64,000 bases of DNA from JAAXGX01 sp965203565 (GCA_965203565.1 OZ241896.1:1054001-1118000), one strand, 5' to 3'. Numbered from the stretch's first letter, positions 9,513 through 18,689 are shown. Numbers and translations are program-made. The notes: generated from the sequence alone by a model not told the origin.

Positions 9513-10057
9513 CGCTCCTGCCCGCGCGGGACGTACCGCCGCCAACTGCGCGCCGCGCGGGGGGAGCCGGCGGGACGCTCCGCCGCCGGCCCCAGCGAAT
9601 GCGCGTGGCAGACCGCCACGGCCAGCGCGTCGGAGACGTCGAGCGGCGAGGGCGGCGCCGCCATGCCGAGCAGCAGCGTCACCATCTGCTGCACCTGCCG
9701 CTTCTCGGCGCGGCCGTATCCCACCACCGCCTGCTTGACCTCCGCGGCGGAGTACTCCGCTATCGGCACGCCGGCGGCGGATGCGGCGAGCATCGCCACG
9801 CCGCGCACATGGCCGAGGATCAGCGCGGACCGGGCGTTCCGCGCATGAAAGAGATCTTCAATCGCCACCGCGTCCGGCCGGCGCTCGGCGAGCAGGTCGG
9901 CCAGGCCGCGGTGGACGGCCAGGAGCCGTTCGGGCAGGCCGGCGCGGGCGGGCGGCGCGAGCGCCCCGCAGACGACGACGCGGGAGCGGCCGCCGCCGGT
10001 CTCGATGCAGCCGTATCCGGTGCGTTGGGAGCCGGGGTCGATCCCGAGGATTCTCAC
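9509..10057 (-). CDS. ruvC: Holliday junction resolvase RuvC
   Basis: RuvC cuts Holliday junctions symmetrically. The 182-residue product shows the acidic catalytic residues of the family: the aspartate in ILGIDPGSQRTGYG, the glutamate in AIEDLFHARN, and the C-terminal acidic pair in PLDVSDALAVAVCHAH. The start is a GTG at 10057 that overlaps the yebC stop (GTGA); the frame is open upstream through yebC, but that part is a shadow. The C-terminal tail after the last aspartates is rich in proline and arginine and is not conserved. Confidence 0.95.
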   Translation of the reverse strand: MRILGIDPGSQRTGYGCIETGGGRSRVVVCGALAPPARAGLPERLLAVHRGLADLLAERRPDAVAIEDLFHARNARSALILGHVRGVAMLAASAAGVPIAEYSAAEVKQAVVGYGRAEKRQVQQMVTLLLGMAAPPSPLDVSDALAVAVCHAHSLGPAAERPAGSPRAARSWRRYVPRGQER

Positions 10058-10803
10058 GCCAGCGACGCCTCGATCTCCTGGGCGTCGACGTCGAAGTTGG
10101 ACCAGACGTGCTGCACGTCGTCGTGGTCCTCCAGCAGTTCCATCAGCTTCAGGATCTGGCGGGCCGCCGCCCCCTCGACCTTCACGTAGCTCTGCGGCAG
10201 CATGGCGATCCGGGCGCTCACCGGCTCGACGCCCGTCCGCCGCACGGCGGCCAGCACCGCCTCGTAGGCGTCCGGCGCGGTCACCACCTCCCAGCTGTCC
10301 CCGTCCTCCCGGAAGTCGTCGGCGCCGGCGTCGATCGCCGCCGTCATCAGCGCCTCCTCGTCCGCGCCCTGCCGGTCGATGACGATGCAGCCCCGCTTGG
10401 AGAACATCCAGGCCACGCTGTTGGCCGCGCCCAGATTGCCGCCGTGCTTCGACAGCAGATGCCGGATCTCGCCCACCGCCCGGTTGGTGTTGTCGGTCAC
10501 CGCTTCGATCAGCAGCGCGGCGCCGCCGGGGCCGTACGCCTCGTAGGTGACCTCCTCGTACGACACTCCCGGCTCTTCGCCCGTGCCCCGGCGGATCGCC
10601 CGCCTGATGTTCTCCGCCGGCATGTTGGCGGCCTTCGCGTCGGCGACGACGGTGCGGAGGCGCGGATTGCTGTCGGGGTCGCCGCCGCCGACCCGCGCGG
10701 CGACGGTCAGCTCCTTGATGATGCGGGTGAACACCTTGCCGCGCCGGGCGTCGGCCGCCCCCTTCTTGTGCTTGATCGAATGCCACTTGGAATGGCCCGA
10801 CAT
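10054..10803 (-). CDS. yebC: YebC/PmpR (TACO1) family protein
   Basis: The 249-residue product begins MSGHSKWHSIKHKKGAADA, the signature of the family, and keeps the RKVFTRIIKELTVAAR and GPGGAALLIEAVTDNTNR blocks. These proteins have been described as transcriptional regulators and, more recently, as ribosome-associated factors that help translation of difficult sequences. Which role applies here cannot be read from the sequence. The ATG at 10803 follows GGAGAG. It is the first gene of a coupled run yebC-ruvC-ruvA-ruvB, a frequent pairing. Confidence 0.95.
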   Translation of the reverse strand: MSGHSKWHSIKHKKGAADARRGKVFTRIIKELTVAARVGGGDPDSNPRLRTVVADAKAANMPAENIRRAIRRGTGEEPGVSYEEVTYEAYGPGGAALLIEAVTDNTNRAVGEIRHLLSKHGGNLGAANSVAWMFSKRGCIVIDRQGADEEALMTAAIDAGADDFREDGDSWEVVTAPDAYEAVLAAVRRTGVEPVSARIAMLPQSYVKVEGAAARQILKLMELLEDHDDVQHVWSNFDVDAQEIEASLA

Positions 10804-10892
10804 GGCGGCGACTCTCTCCGGTTGCGCGAACGGCGGCGGCGCGGGAGCGCGCCGCCCGCAGGCCGCCCGAACCCGGCTGCGGCCGGCCGCTA

Positions 10893-12491
10893 TTATCGCA
10901 GAAGTCGGCGGCGGCTCGCGCGCCGTTCGGCGCGCAGTCCCTTCCAGACGCTGCCGCACATCGCGATCAGCACCAGCGCGAACGGGAGGCCGGTGGCGAG
11001 GGCGGCGGTCTGCAGCGCCAGCAGGCCGCCGCCGAGCAGCAGCGTGATCGCCACCATCCCTTCCAGCGCGCACCAGAAGACCCGCTGGGCGACCGGCGCG
11101 TCGAGCTTGCCGCCGGCCGTGATGGTGTCGATCACCAGCGAGCCGGAATCGGACGAGGTGACGAAGAAGACGACCACCAGGGCGATGGCGATGTACGAGG
11201 TGACGCCGGCGAGCGGCAGCGCCTCCAGCATCCTGAACAGGGCCATCTCCGGCTGCCCGGCCTGCACCGCGTCGAGGACGCCCGTGTGGCCCCCGTCGAG
11301 GTGGAGCGCCAGCGCGGTGGCGCCGAAGACGTTCATCCAGAGCGCGATGAACGCCACCGGGACGATCAGCATGCAGCCGACGAGGCTGCGCACGGTGCGG
11401 CCGCGCGAGACCCGGGCGATGAACATGCCGACGAACGGCGACCACGACAGCCACCACGCCCAGAAGAACATGGTCCACCCTTGCAGGTAGTCGGTGTCTT
11501 CGCGGCCCACCCAGTTGCTGAGCGGGCCGATCGCCGCCAGGTAGCGGCCGATGCTGGCGCCGAATCCGGCGAGCAGCTCCGCGGTCGGCCCCACCGCCAG
11601 GACGAACGCGAGCAGCAGCAGGGCGAGCGTCAGGTTGGCCTGGCTCAGGCGCTTGACGCCCCGGTCCATTCCGGCGATCACCGAGGCGAGCGCGACGGCG
11701 GTGATGCCGGCGATCAGCAGCACCTTCGTCGCGTCGTTCGCCGGCGCGCCGAACAGGTGCGTCAGTCCCGCCGCTGCCTGTCCGGCTCCCAGGCCGAGCG
11801 AGGTCGCCAGCCCGAACAGCGTGGCGAAGACGGCGAGAACGTCGATGCCGTGGCCGAACCGGCCCCACACCGCCTCGCCCAGGACCGGGTAGAACGCCGA
11901 CCGCAGCGTCAGCGGCAGCCCGAGGTTATAGGCGGCGAAGGCGAGCGCGAGCGCCACGACGGCGTATATCGCCCACCCGTGCACGCCCCAGTGGAAGAGG
12001 GCGGCGGGGACGGCGAACCGGCGCGCCGCGTCGGTGTCGGCGGCGTCGATGCCGAGCGGCGGATTGCGGAAATGCTCGAACGGCTCGGCCACCCCGAAGT
12101 ACATCAGGCCGATGCCGATCCCGGCGGCGAACAGCATGGCGAACCACGACCAGACGGAATAGTCCGGCCGGGCGTCGGGGCCGCCCAGGCGGATGCTCCC
12201 GACCGGCGTCGCCACCAGCAGCAGGCAGAACAGCAGGAAGAAGTTGGACGCCCCCATGAACAGCCATTCGAGCGTCGAGGTGATCCAGACGTACACGGCG
12301 TCGAACGCCCCGGCGGCGGCGTCCTGGAACGTCAGCACGAGGCCGACGAACGCGAGGATGGTGAGGCTGGAGACGACGAAGACCGGATTGTGGACGTCGA
12401 GGCCGAAGAACTGGACGTTGTCCTGGCCGAGTTCGTAGTCGATCTGCGCGACGGCCGCCGCGCGGGACGGCGCCGGCGGCCCCATCGCCAT
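10893..12491 (-). CDS. BCCT family transporter (betaine/choline/carnitine type)
   Basis: This is a secondary transporter of about 532 residues with roughly twelve hydrophobic segments, in the inner membrane. The BCCT signature is plain: GWTMFFWAWWLSWSPFVGMFIARVSRGRTVR, with the tryptophan-rich substrate-binding helix. Upstream is the GIGLMYFGVAEPFEH block typical of the family, and SSDSGS sits near the C-terminal part. Substrate is probably a quaternary ammonium compatible solute taken up with Na+ or H+, but the residues seen do not separate betaine, choline and carnitine. The start is uncertain: ATG 12491 is used, ATG 12485 and ATG 12524 are alternatives. A divergent gene begins about 30 bases away, so the two may share a very compact promoter region. 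Confidence 0.9.
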   Translation of the reverse strand: MAMGPPAPSRAAAVAQIDYELGQDNVQFFGLDVHNPVFVVSSLTILAFVGLVLTFQDAAAGAFDAVYVWITSTLEWLFMGASNFFLLFCLLLVATPVGSIRLGGPDARPDYSVWSWFAMLFAAGIGIGLMYFGVAEPFEHFRNPPLGIDAADTDAARRFAVPAALFHWGVHGWAIYAVVALALAFAAYNLGLPLTLRSAFYPVLGEAVWGRFGHGIDVLAVFATLFGLATSLGLGAGQAAAGLTHLFGAPANDATKVLLIAGITAVALASVIAGMDRGVKRLSQANLTLALLLLAFVLAVGPTAELLAGFGASIGRYLAAIGPLSNWVGREDTDYLQGWTMFFWAWWLSWSPFVGMFIARVSRGRTVRSLVGCMLIVPVAFIALWMNVFGATALALHLDGGHTGVLDAVQAGQPEMALFRMLEALPLAGVTSYIAIALVVVFFVTSSDSGSLVIDTITAGGKLDAPVAQRVFWCALEGMVAITLLLGGGLLALQTAALATGLPFALVLIAMCGSVWKGLRAERRASRRRLLR

Positions 12492-12522
12492 GCGCAGGAA
12501 GTTTAGCAGTATCATGCTGCTC

Positions 12523-13596
12523 ATGCCTGAGTGGGCCCCCAACGCGCATCCGATCGTCGTCCACTTCCCGATCGCCCTGCTGACGACCGCGGTCGCGGTC
12601 GACCTGGTCAGCCTGCTGCTGGCGCGGCGTCCGGCGATCCGGCACGCCGCCACTTGGCTGTACTCGGTCGGCGCCGTATTCGCCATCCTGGCCTACGTCT
12701 CCGGCGAGAACGCGGCCGACGGCATGCTGCTGCCCGCGCAGGTGGCGCCGCTCGTGAGCGAGCACGAAGACTGGGCCCTCTGGGCCACCGCGCTGTTCAC
12801 GGTCCTCGCCGCCGCGCGGGTGGCCGCGTGGCGGCTGCTGCCCCCGAAGCCGGCCATCCTCCGGACGCTGTTCGTCGCGGCGCTGGCCGGCGTCGGGCTG
12901 CTGTTCGAGGCGGCGGAGCACGGCGGCCAACTGGTGTACGAGCACGGACTCGGCGTCCAGGCGATCACCGCCGACGAGTCGGTCGACGACCTGCTGGCGG
13001 AGGCGGGCGCGGACCCGGCGGGCTCGATCGACCCGGGGATCATCGACTTGCAGGACGGGTCGTGGGTCTGGCGACCGGCCCATGGCGGCGCCGCGGTGCT
13101 GGCCGGCCAGTTCACGTGGCTGCTCGGCGACGCGGCCGGCCTCTCGCCCGCGATCGCGGACGATCCGGAAAACGGTCCGGTGCTGAGCCTCCACCCGCAG
13201 GGACCGCCGGCGCTGCTGGTCGCGGGCGGCGCCGTGGACGCGGCCCAGGCCGACGTCCGGGTGAACCTCGGCCGGTTCGACGGCGAGCTGCAGCTCGTGC
13301 TGCACGTCCAGGACGAGGGAACGTTCGACTTCTTCGCCGTCGACGGCGCGGCTGCGCGGCTGGGGCGGATGGACGGGGGCGAGCGGACCGTCTTCGAGGA
13401 GCAGCCGCTGGAGGCGTCAGGCTGGCTGCGGCTGCGGCTGTTCGGCGGCGACGGGCATTTCCGGGGCTACGTGAACGGCGAGCTGGCCGCGCACGGGCAC
13501 ACCGACGACCTCCCGCCCGGCCGGTTCGGCCTGCGGGTGGAAGGCGCCGGAACCCTCCTCGTCGATCAGATCCAGGTGCAGGCGGTCACGCCGTAG
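12523..13596 (+). CDS. DUF2231-like membrane protein with C-terminal beta-sandwich-like domain
   Basis: The first half (to about residue 140) has four hydrophobic helices and the HPIVVHFPIALL motif of DUF2231 membrane proteins, whose function is unknown. From about residue 170 the protein is soluble. The segment with 'LDPGIIDLQDGSWVW' and the end 'GRFGLRVEGAGTLLVDQIQV' look like a LamG/3-keto-disaccharide-hydrolase-type beta-sandwich, which often ends with a field of this kind; this is resemblance only. ATG 12523 fits the DUF2231 N-terminus; ATG 12514, also in frame, lies after AGGAAG and is possible. It is divergent from the BCCT transporter. Confidence 0.75.
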   Translation: MPEWAPNAHPIVVHFPIALLTTAVAVDLVSLLLARRPAIRHAATWLYSVGAVFAILAYVSGENAADGMLLPAQVAPLVSEHEDWALWATALFTVLAAARVAAWRLLPPKPAILRTLFVAALAGVGLLFEAAEHGGQLVYEHGLGVQAITADESVDDLLAEAGADPAGSIDPGIIDLQDGSWVWRPAHGGAAVLAGQFTWLLGDAAGLSPAIADDPENGPVLSLHPQGPPALLVAGGAVDAAQADVRVNLGRFDGELQLVLHVQDEGTFDFFAVDGAAARLGRMDGGERTVFEEQPLEASGWLRLRLFGGDGHFRGYVNGELAAHGHTDDLPPGRFGLRVEGAGTLLVDQIQVQAVTP

Positions 13597-13768
13597 ACAG
13601 GCGCCCCGGAGCTGTCACCAATTTCGAACGTTCCTGAATTCAGCGTCCGGCACGAGCACGGCTCACACGGGAGACGGATCAGAACCCATCGCGAGCTCGG
13701 CTCTTGCCTCTTGGCGCGATCGGTGACTTCGACCGAGGCGCCGTCGGCCGGCTGGGCGGCGTGACCGG

Positions 13769-14284
13769 CTACGCCCCGACTGCGGCGTCTGCGGCTTTCG
13801 CCGCCTTCAGCGCGGCGGGCGTCACCCGCTCGCCGGTTTCGTAATGGATCTTCTGCGCCAGGGTCACGTCCCGCAGCTCGCGCGCCACGATACGCCGCAG
13901 CAGCAGGCGGTCGAGCAGCGCGCCGAGCGGTCCGAGGCCGACCTCGTAGCGCATCCGGTTGACCAGCCAGACCCGGCCGCCGCGCTCGGCGAGGCCGTAG
14001 TCGAAGAAGAGCTGCCGGAACGGCGGCGGCGGGCCGTTCGCGCCCCGGTGCAGGCGCAGGGTCACGCCTTCGGACTCACGCCACTCGGTGACCGTTTCGT
14101 CGACCACCGGCATCCTGCCCCGGCGGACCTGCCGATGCGCCCCCACCCCCTCGCGCTGCGGGCCGGCCAGCGCCGCTTCGGTCAGGCCGGGCACGTACAG
14201 GTGCGGCGACGACAGGTCGCGCAGCCGCCGCCAGGCGGCGGCGCGGTCGAGCTCCAGCGGCAACTCGGCGCAGACGGTCCGCAT
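13769..14284 (-). CDS. SRPBCC (START-like) family protein
   Basis: This 171-residue protein has the beginning ELPLELDRAAAWRRLRDLSSPHLYVPGL, a typical first strand and helix of the SRPBCC/polyketide-cyclase fold. The later strands (VDETVTEWRESEGVTLRL, VWLVNRMRYEVGLGPLGALLDRLLLRR) also fit the fold. Proteins of this type bind hydrophobic ligands in a deep pocket; no ligand or reaction can be inferred. There is no signal peptide. The gene stands alone, with a fragment of the dispersed repeat starting 15 bases before its start codon on the other strand. Confidence 0.75.
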   Translation of the reverse strand: MRTVCAELPLELDRAAAWRRLRDLSSPHLYVPGLTEAALAGPQREGVGAHRQVRRGRMPVVDETVTEWRESEGVTLRLHRGANGPPPPFRQLFFDYGLAERGGRVWLVNRMRYEVGLGPLGALLDRLLLRRIVARELRDVTLAQKIHYETGERVTPAALKAAKAADAAVGA

Positions 14285-14298
14285 GCCGACGAACTATA

Positions 14299-14374
14299 GC
14301 AGTCCGTGGTGAAATCCCGCGGGGCGCCGAGAGCGGCGCGGCGCCCGCCTGACAAGGCGTGAGGAGGGCGCATA
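14299..14374 (+). repeat. Dispersed repeat, truncated copy C (left half)
   Basis: This matches the left half of copies A and B (terminal repeat, GGGGCGCCGAGAGCGGCG core, up to AGGAGGGCGCATA) with a few substitutions. It then breaks off, and a second terminal-repeat-like piece (GTCCGTGGTGAAAC) follows at once at 14375. ATA precedes the left end, the same triplet that flanks copy B. Confidence 0.7.
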
Positions 14375-14817
14375 GTCCGTGGTGAAACGCCCCGTGGTCC
14401 GGGGCGCCCAGTGCGATTCGTCACCGGTCCTGCCGAATCATTTCCAATTCAGAAATGAGCCTGAAGCCGGGCGGTGATCCGAGCCTGTCAGGTGACCGAA
14501 CCGACGGGTCGACAGGGGTTCGGCGCGGGCCGCGCTCCAGACGGCCCGACCATGCGATTATCGCTCATCGTCGTGTGAGTGAGGTTGCCCCGATTCTGCG
14601 AACGGGTTGACGCTTTCGGGTTCAGCTCATGCCGTGGTTTTCCGTGTGAGTAAATCCACAATGAAGCGCTGTGGAACTGCGGGAATCTCGCCGCCTCGAT
14701 CTACGGTTCGAGCGACACGTGCACGCGCCGGCCCATGGCGGCGAGGGCGGCGTCGATGCGTTTCATGCTCGACGCCCGGCCGCACCCTGTCAAGCGGCGC
14801 CGCGGCGCGGGCCGGGG
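14375..14817. other. Intergenic region with repeat debris and a possible antitoxin remnant
   Basis: No intact gene was found here. It starts with an extra terminal-repeat-like piece of the dispersed element. At 14470-14520 there is a loose inverted repeat (CGAACC ... GGGGTTCG). Near the right end a short minus-strand frame (14701-14766) reads MKRIDAALAAMGRRVHVSLEP and stops; it looks like the C-terminal end of an XRE-family antitoxin. Confidence 0.4.
14701..14766 (-). pseudogene. Possible remnant of an XRE-type antitoxin (C-terminal tail)
   Basis: Only 21 codons remain, encoding a helix-turn-strand that resembles the end of HTH antitoxins paired with RelE-type toxins ('A-LAAMGRRVHVSLEP'). 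No HTH domain or toxin gene is next to it, and the frame upstream has no recognisable domain. The call rests on a short resemblance and may be wrong. Confidence 0.2.
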
Positions 14818-16032
14818 TCACGCTGCGCGGTAGGCGGCGGTGAACGTCTCGATGGCGTCGAAGTAGGCGTTCAGCTCGGGCGGGGAGGCCAGGAACACGA
14901 TGCGGAAGAATCCGGCGTGCGGGTCCGCGCCGAACCCGGAGCCGTGCACGCAGAGGACGCCGGTCTCGCGGAGCAGGGCGCTGACGAAGTCGTGGTCGGT
15001 GCGCCCCGGCGGGAGGTCGACCTTCGGCATCACGTAGAACGCCGCCTCCGGCGGCACGCAGGCAATCCCGTCGATGGCGTTCAGGCGGCGCGTCGTCAGC
15101 TCGGCGCGCTCCCGAAGCTGGCGGCGGAAGTCGTCCTGGTAGCTCCGGTCGCCGGTCAGCGCGGCGGCCACCGCGTGCTGCATCGGGCCGTTGGTGCAGA
15201 GCCGGCCGTCGGCAAGCTGCTTGACCGCCGCGAGGACGTTGTCGAGCCGTTCGCCCCCGCCCACCGCCATCCACCCGGTCCGCCAGCCGGGCGCGACGTA
15301 CGCCTTCGACGCCGACGAGAACGAGATGACCGGCGCATCGAGGTCGAGCGCGCCGATCGGCCGCTCCGGTCCGCTGTACACGAGGTCGGTGTACGCCTCG
15401 TCGGAGAGCAGCACGAGGTTGCGCCGGTCGGCTATCTCCAGGAGCGCCCGGCGGGTCGATTCCGCGTAGACGGCGCCGGTCGGGTTGTTCGGGTCGATCA
15501 CCACGAGCGCGCGCGTCCGGTCGCCGATCAGGCTCCGGAGGTGGTCGAGGTCCGGCTCCCACCCGCGCGCCGGATCGGTCCGGTAGTAGACGGCCCGCGC
15601 GCCCAGCTTGCCGAGCACCGCGGTGTAGAACGGGTACGTCGGGAGCGGCACCAGCACTTCGTCGCCCCGATCGGCGAGGACGCTGATCGCCAGATCGATC
15701 CCTTCGGACGTGCCGGAGGTCAGGATGACGCGGTCGGGCGACAGCGGGATGCCGCGGGAGGTGTACTCGGCCGCGACCGCCTCGCGCGCGGGCATGATGC
15801 CGGACGCCGGGGTGTATCCGTTGTGGCCGTCCCGCATGGCGCGCACCACCGCTTCGACCAGGTGGGGCGGCGTCCGGAACCCGAACAGCACCGGGTCGCC
15901 GATGTTGAGGTAATGGACCGCCCGGCCGCTTCGCTCGACGGCTTCGGCTTCGGCGACGATGCTGCGGATGGCGTAGTCGAACCCGTCGAGCCGGCTGGCG
16001 ACGGCGATGGGCGACGCCGTGTCGATCGGCAT
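14818..16032 (-). CDS. Class I/II PLP aminotransferase (AlaA-like)
   Basis: This 404-residue fold-type I aminotransferase probably interconverts alanine and pyruvate or a related pair. Seen in the sequence are GDPVLFGFRTPPHLVEAV near the N-terminus, GYTPASGIMPAREAVA, the NNPTGAVY loop, the aspartate-tyrosine in SDEAYTDLVY, the PLP lysine in SSASKAYVAPGWRTGWM, and the substrate-carboxylate arginine in FFRIVFLASP. The closest family in layout is AlaA/archaeal alanine aminotransferase, but substrate specificity cannot be fixed from sequence. It is divergent from the ACT-domain gene at 16101, with 68 bases between them. Confidence 0.88.
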   Translation of the reverse strand: MPIDTASPIAVASRLDGFDYAIRSIVAEAEAVERSGRAVHYLNIGDPVLFGFRTPPHLVEAVVRAMRDGHNGYTPASGIMPAREAVAAEYTSRGIPLSPDRVILTSGTSEGIDLAISVLADRGDEVLVPLPTYPFYTAVLGKLGARAVYYRTDPARGWEPDLDHLRSLIGDRTRALVVIDPNNPTGAVYAESTRRALLEIADRRNLVLLSDEAYTDLVYSGPERPIGALDLDAPVISFSSASKAYVAPGWRTGWMAVGGGERLDNVLAAVKQLADGRLCTNGPMQHAVAAALTGDRSYQDDFRRQLRERAELTTRRLNAIDGIACVPPEAAFYVMPKVDLPPGRTDHDFVSALLRETGVLCVHGSGFGADPHAGFFRIVFLASPPELNAYFDAIETFTAAYRAA

Positions 16033-16100
16033 CCGATGATTCTATCGGAATCGCCGCGGCCCGCTGGCCGGCGGCGCGGCAGTTGCGATAAGCTCCGGCC

Positions 16101-16484
16101 ATGGCGATTCGAACGGAGATCTCCCTGCGGTTGCGGAACAGCCCCGGCGCCTTGGCCGACGTGTGCCGCCGCCTGCGCGACGAGCGCGTCAACGTCTTCG
16201 CGATGGGGCTCGAAGCCGGCGGCATGCTGCGTCTGGTGGTGGACAACCCGCTGCACGCCGCGGGGACGCTCGAGGCGCAGCAGCACGCCGTCGAGCAGCG
16301 CGACGTGCTGCTGCTGCAGCTTCCGAACGATCCGGGGGCGCTCGCGAAGGCGGCCGAGATGCTGGCCGGCGCCGGCGTCAACGTCGAGTACCTGTACGGG
16401 TCGGCGCTCGAGGACGGCCCGATGGCGTCGATCGTCGCGGGCGTGGAGGACGCGCAGCGGGCCGCGGCGTCCGCCGGCCTGTAG
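16101..16484 (+). CDS. Tandem ACT-domain protein
   Basis: The 127-residue protein is two ACT domains and nothing else: one from about residue 5 (TEISLRLRNSPGALADVCRRL), the second from about residue 68 (VLLLQLPNDPGALAKAAEML). Both show the NxPGAL loop where small ligands, often amino acids, bind at domain interfaces. Stand-alone ACT pairs of this kind are thought to be amino acid sensors. Its divergent neighbour is an aminotransferase, which fits amino acid metabolism but proves nothing about the ligand. Confidence 0.85.
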   Translation: MAIRTEISLRLRNSPGALADVCRRLRDERVNVFAMGLEAGGMLRLVVDNPLHAAGTLEAQQHAVEQRDVLLLQLPNDPGALAKAAEMLAGAGVNVEYLYGSALEDGPMASIVAGVEDAQRAAASAGL

Positions 16485-16516
16485 GCGGCCGGCCGCCCAC
16501 GGCGCGGAGCGGCGCC

Positions 16517-16726
16517 ATGCGTCTGTACGTCGAACCGATGGACGCGGTCCTGGTGGAGTTCGACCAGGACGGACGAATCAGGCTGGAGGGCGAGGACTGG
16601 AGCGTGCCCACGCTCCAGGAGCGCCGGGCGATCCTGTACGCGGCGGAGAATCAGGCCGCCGAGCTCCGCCAGCTTGCAGACCTGCTCGACGACGGCCCCG
16701 GCGCCCGCGCGGACGGCGGCTCCTGA
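16517..16726 (+). CDS. Small conserved-looking hypothetical protein
   Basis: The 69-residue, acidic product starts MRLYVEPMDAVLVEF. It has no signal or membrane segment and no family I recognise. GGAG lies about eight bases before the ATG. It sits 32 bases after the ACT-domain gene and its stop is followed after one base by the GTG start of the next gene, so it is probably part of one transcript. Confidence 0.55.
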   Translation: MRLYVEPMDAVLVEFDQDGRIRLEGEDWSVPTLQERRAILYAAENQAAELRQLADLLDDGPGARADGGS

Positions 16727-16727
16727 C

Positions 16728-18689
16728 GTGCGCGGGGCCCGGAGGTGGATCGCCGCCGGGCTGCTCGCGGCCGGTTGCGCGCTCGTGCTGCACGCGCGCG
16801 TTCCCGCCGGCTTCGATCGGGTGAGGCTGCGCGTGGTGAGGACGCCGATGGAAGCGGCGTCCGGCGCGGTCGCCGTCCCGTTGCCCGACCTCTCCTCCCT
16901 GGCGGGCCAGCCGGCGGCGGTGATGCTCCGCCTCGCCAACGACGGTCCGGCGCCGCGGGTGGTGCGGGTGTCGGCCGGCGGCGGCCTGCTGGCCGACGTC
17001 ACGCTCGACCCCGGCCGGCGGACGCGGGTCGATCTGAGCGTGCCGGACGCCGCGCAGTTGTCGGCGGCCGGCCGCCTCGACCTTGCGAGCGCCGGCGCCG
17101 GCTGGCGGCTCGCCGAGCTCGAAGTCTCGAACGCGCACGGCTTCTCGCGGGGCCTGATCGCGTTCGTCGTCACGCCGCGCGCGGCCGCCGCGGCCGGCGG
17201 CGCGGGCGCGGCGGCCGGAGTCGCCGCGTTCGTCGTCCTGACGCCGCTGTTCGCCGGCGCGATCCGCGCCGCGCGCGCCGCCCGCCGCCTCGTCCGCGCG
17301 GCGCTGCTGGCCGCGGCGGCCCCGACGCTGGCGCTGCTGGCGGCGGTCCTCCTGGCGCCGGCGGCGTCCGACTACGCGGTCCTGCTCGCGCCCCACTCGT
17401 TCGTGTTCTGCGTGGCGCTGCTGATCTGCCCGGTGCTGCCCGCGGGGATCGCCGCCGCCGCGCGGTCGGTCGGCCGGGCGTCCGTCCGCACGGCGGCGGC
17501 GGACGGGGAGCGGGACGGCGTCAAGCCCCGCTGCGCCCTGCTCTACGCCGGGCTGATCGCGGTGTTCGTCGTCGCGATCGTCCGGCTGCACGACCCCGAC
17601 GCCGGCTACACGTCACTCGTCAGGTTCGGCGCGGCGTTCGAGCAGCGGACGCACCCCGCGGTCCGGGACGTCCCGCGCCTGGTCTTCCTCGATTCGTTCG
17701 GCTACGACGGCCAGTACTACGCGCAACTGGCCGTGGACCCGCTGCTCCGCGACCCGGCGACGGCCGCCGCGCTCGATGCGCCGGCCTATCGGGCCCGCCG
17801 GATCCTCCTGCCTGCGGCGGCGTTCCTGTTCGGGCTCGGACAGCCCCGGTTCGTCGTGCAGGCGTACGCAATTCAGAACGCCGTCTGCTGGCTCGCCCTG
17901 GCGCTGCTGCTGCTGCGCTGGTTCCCGCCGCGGAACGCCGAGAACGTCTGGCGCGCCGCCGGATGCCTGTTCGCGTTCGGGTCGGTCCAGTCGGTGACCT
18001 GGGCGCTGCCGGCCGTCCCGAGTCTGCTGCTGCTCGCCCTGGCCGTGCTGGCGGTCGAGCAGGGACGGTCCGGCCGCGCCGCCGGCGTGATGGCGCTCGC
18101 CGGCCTCGCCCGGGAGAGCAACCTGCTCTGGAGCGTCGTCCTGCTCGACCCGGCCGCGGCCGGCCGCGGCCGGTGGCGCCGCCTCCGCCGGTACGGCCTC
18201 GCCGCGGCGGGACCGCTGGCCGTCTGGATCGGCTACCTGTGGATGGCGGGAGTCGACTTCTCGGAGTCGATCGGCCGCGACAACTTCGCCGTCCCGCTGA
18301 CCGGCTTCGCGGCGGCCGGGCGCGAGGCGGCGTCCGCCGTGCGGGAGGACGGCTGGACCTCCGGCCCGGTCCTCTACCTGTGCCTCCTGGCGAGCCTGGC
18401 CACGCAGGCCGCGGTCCTGCTCGCCGTGCGCGAGACGGGCGACCCGTGGTGGCGCGCCGGCATTGCCGCGCTGGCGCTGGCGGCCGTCCTGGGACCGGCG
18501 CTGTGGGAAGGCCGCCCTCCCGCCGCGGCCCGCATCCTGCTGCCGATGACGTTCGCCTTCAACGTCGTGCTGCCCCGCCGCGGCCGGTGGCGCTGGCCGC
18601 TCCTCGTCCTGGGCAACCTGACCGCCGCGCACGGCCTGCTGTCGCTGCCCGCCGGCTGGACCGACGGCAGCCTGCCCGTGCGGTGGTAG
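16728..18689 (+). CDS. Polytopic membrane protein, GT-C glycosyltransferase-like
   Basis: The 653-residue product has an N-terminal hydrophobic anchor, a beta-rich periplasmic-type segment to about residue 145, then around ten hydrophobic helices. Near the middle it carries FLDSFGYDGQYYAQLAVDPLL, the 'DGQ-Y' first-loop motif found in many GT-C fold membrane glycosyltransferases. Donor and acceptor are unknown. The GTG start at 16728 follows the stop of the small upstream gene by one base. A stretch of Ala/Arg-rich sequence with many prolines between helices is typical of this GC-rich genome. Confidence 0.65.
   Translation: MRGARRWIAAGLLAAGCALVLHARVPAGFDRVRLRVVRTPMEAASGAVAVPLPDLSSLAGQPAAVMLRLANDGPAPRVVRVSAGGGLLADVTLDPGRRTRVDLSVPDAAQLSAAGRLDLASAGAGWRLAELEVSNAHGFSRGLIAFVVTPRAAAAAGGAGAAAGVAAFVVLTPLFAGAIRAARAARRLVRAALLAAAAPTLALLAAVLLAPAASDYAVLLAPHSFVFCVALLICPVLPAGIAAAARSVGRASVRTAAADGERDGVKPRCALLYAGLIAVFVVAIVRLHDPDAGYTSLVRFGAAFEQRTHPAVRDVPRLVFLDSFGYDGQYYAQLAVDPLLRDPATAAALDAPAYRARRILLPAAAFLFGLGQPRFVVQAYAIQNAVCWLALALLLLRWFPPRNAENVWRAAGCLFAFGSVQSVTWALPAVPSLLLLALAVLAVEQGRSGRAAGVMALAGLARESNLLWSVVLLDPAAAGRGRWRRLRRYGLAAAGPLAVWIGYLWMAGVDFSESIGRDNFAVPLTGFAAAGREAASAVREDGWTSGPVLYLCLLASLATQAAVLLAVRETGDPWWRAGIAALALAAVLGPALWEGRPPAAARILLPMTFAFNVVLPRRGRWRWPLLVLGNLTAAHGLLSLPAGWTDGSLPVRW

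Noticed and set aside
10054..11868. Upstream extension of yebC through the BCCT transporter region (604 codons)
   Set aside because: Family start MSGHSKWHSIKHKKG is at 10803; the upstream part is a shadow of the transporter gene.
14500..14530. tRNA-like fragment (GACGGGTCGACAGGGGTTCG)
   Set aside because: No acceptor stem or anticodon arm can be built around it.
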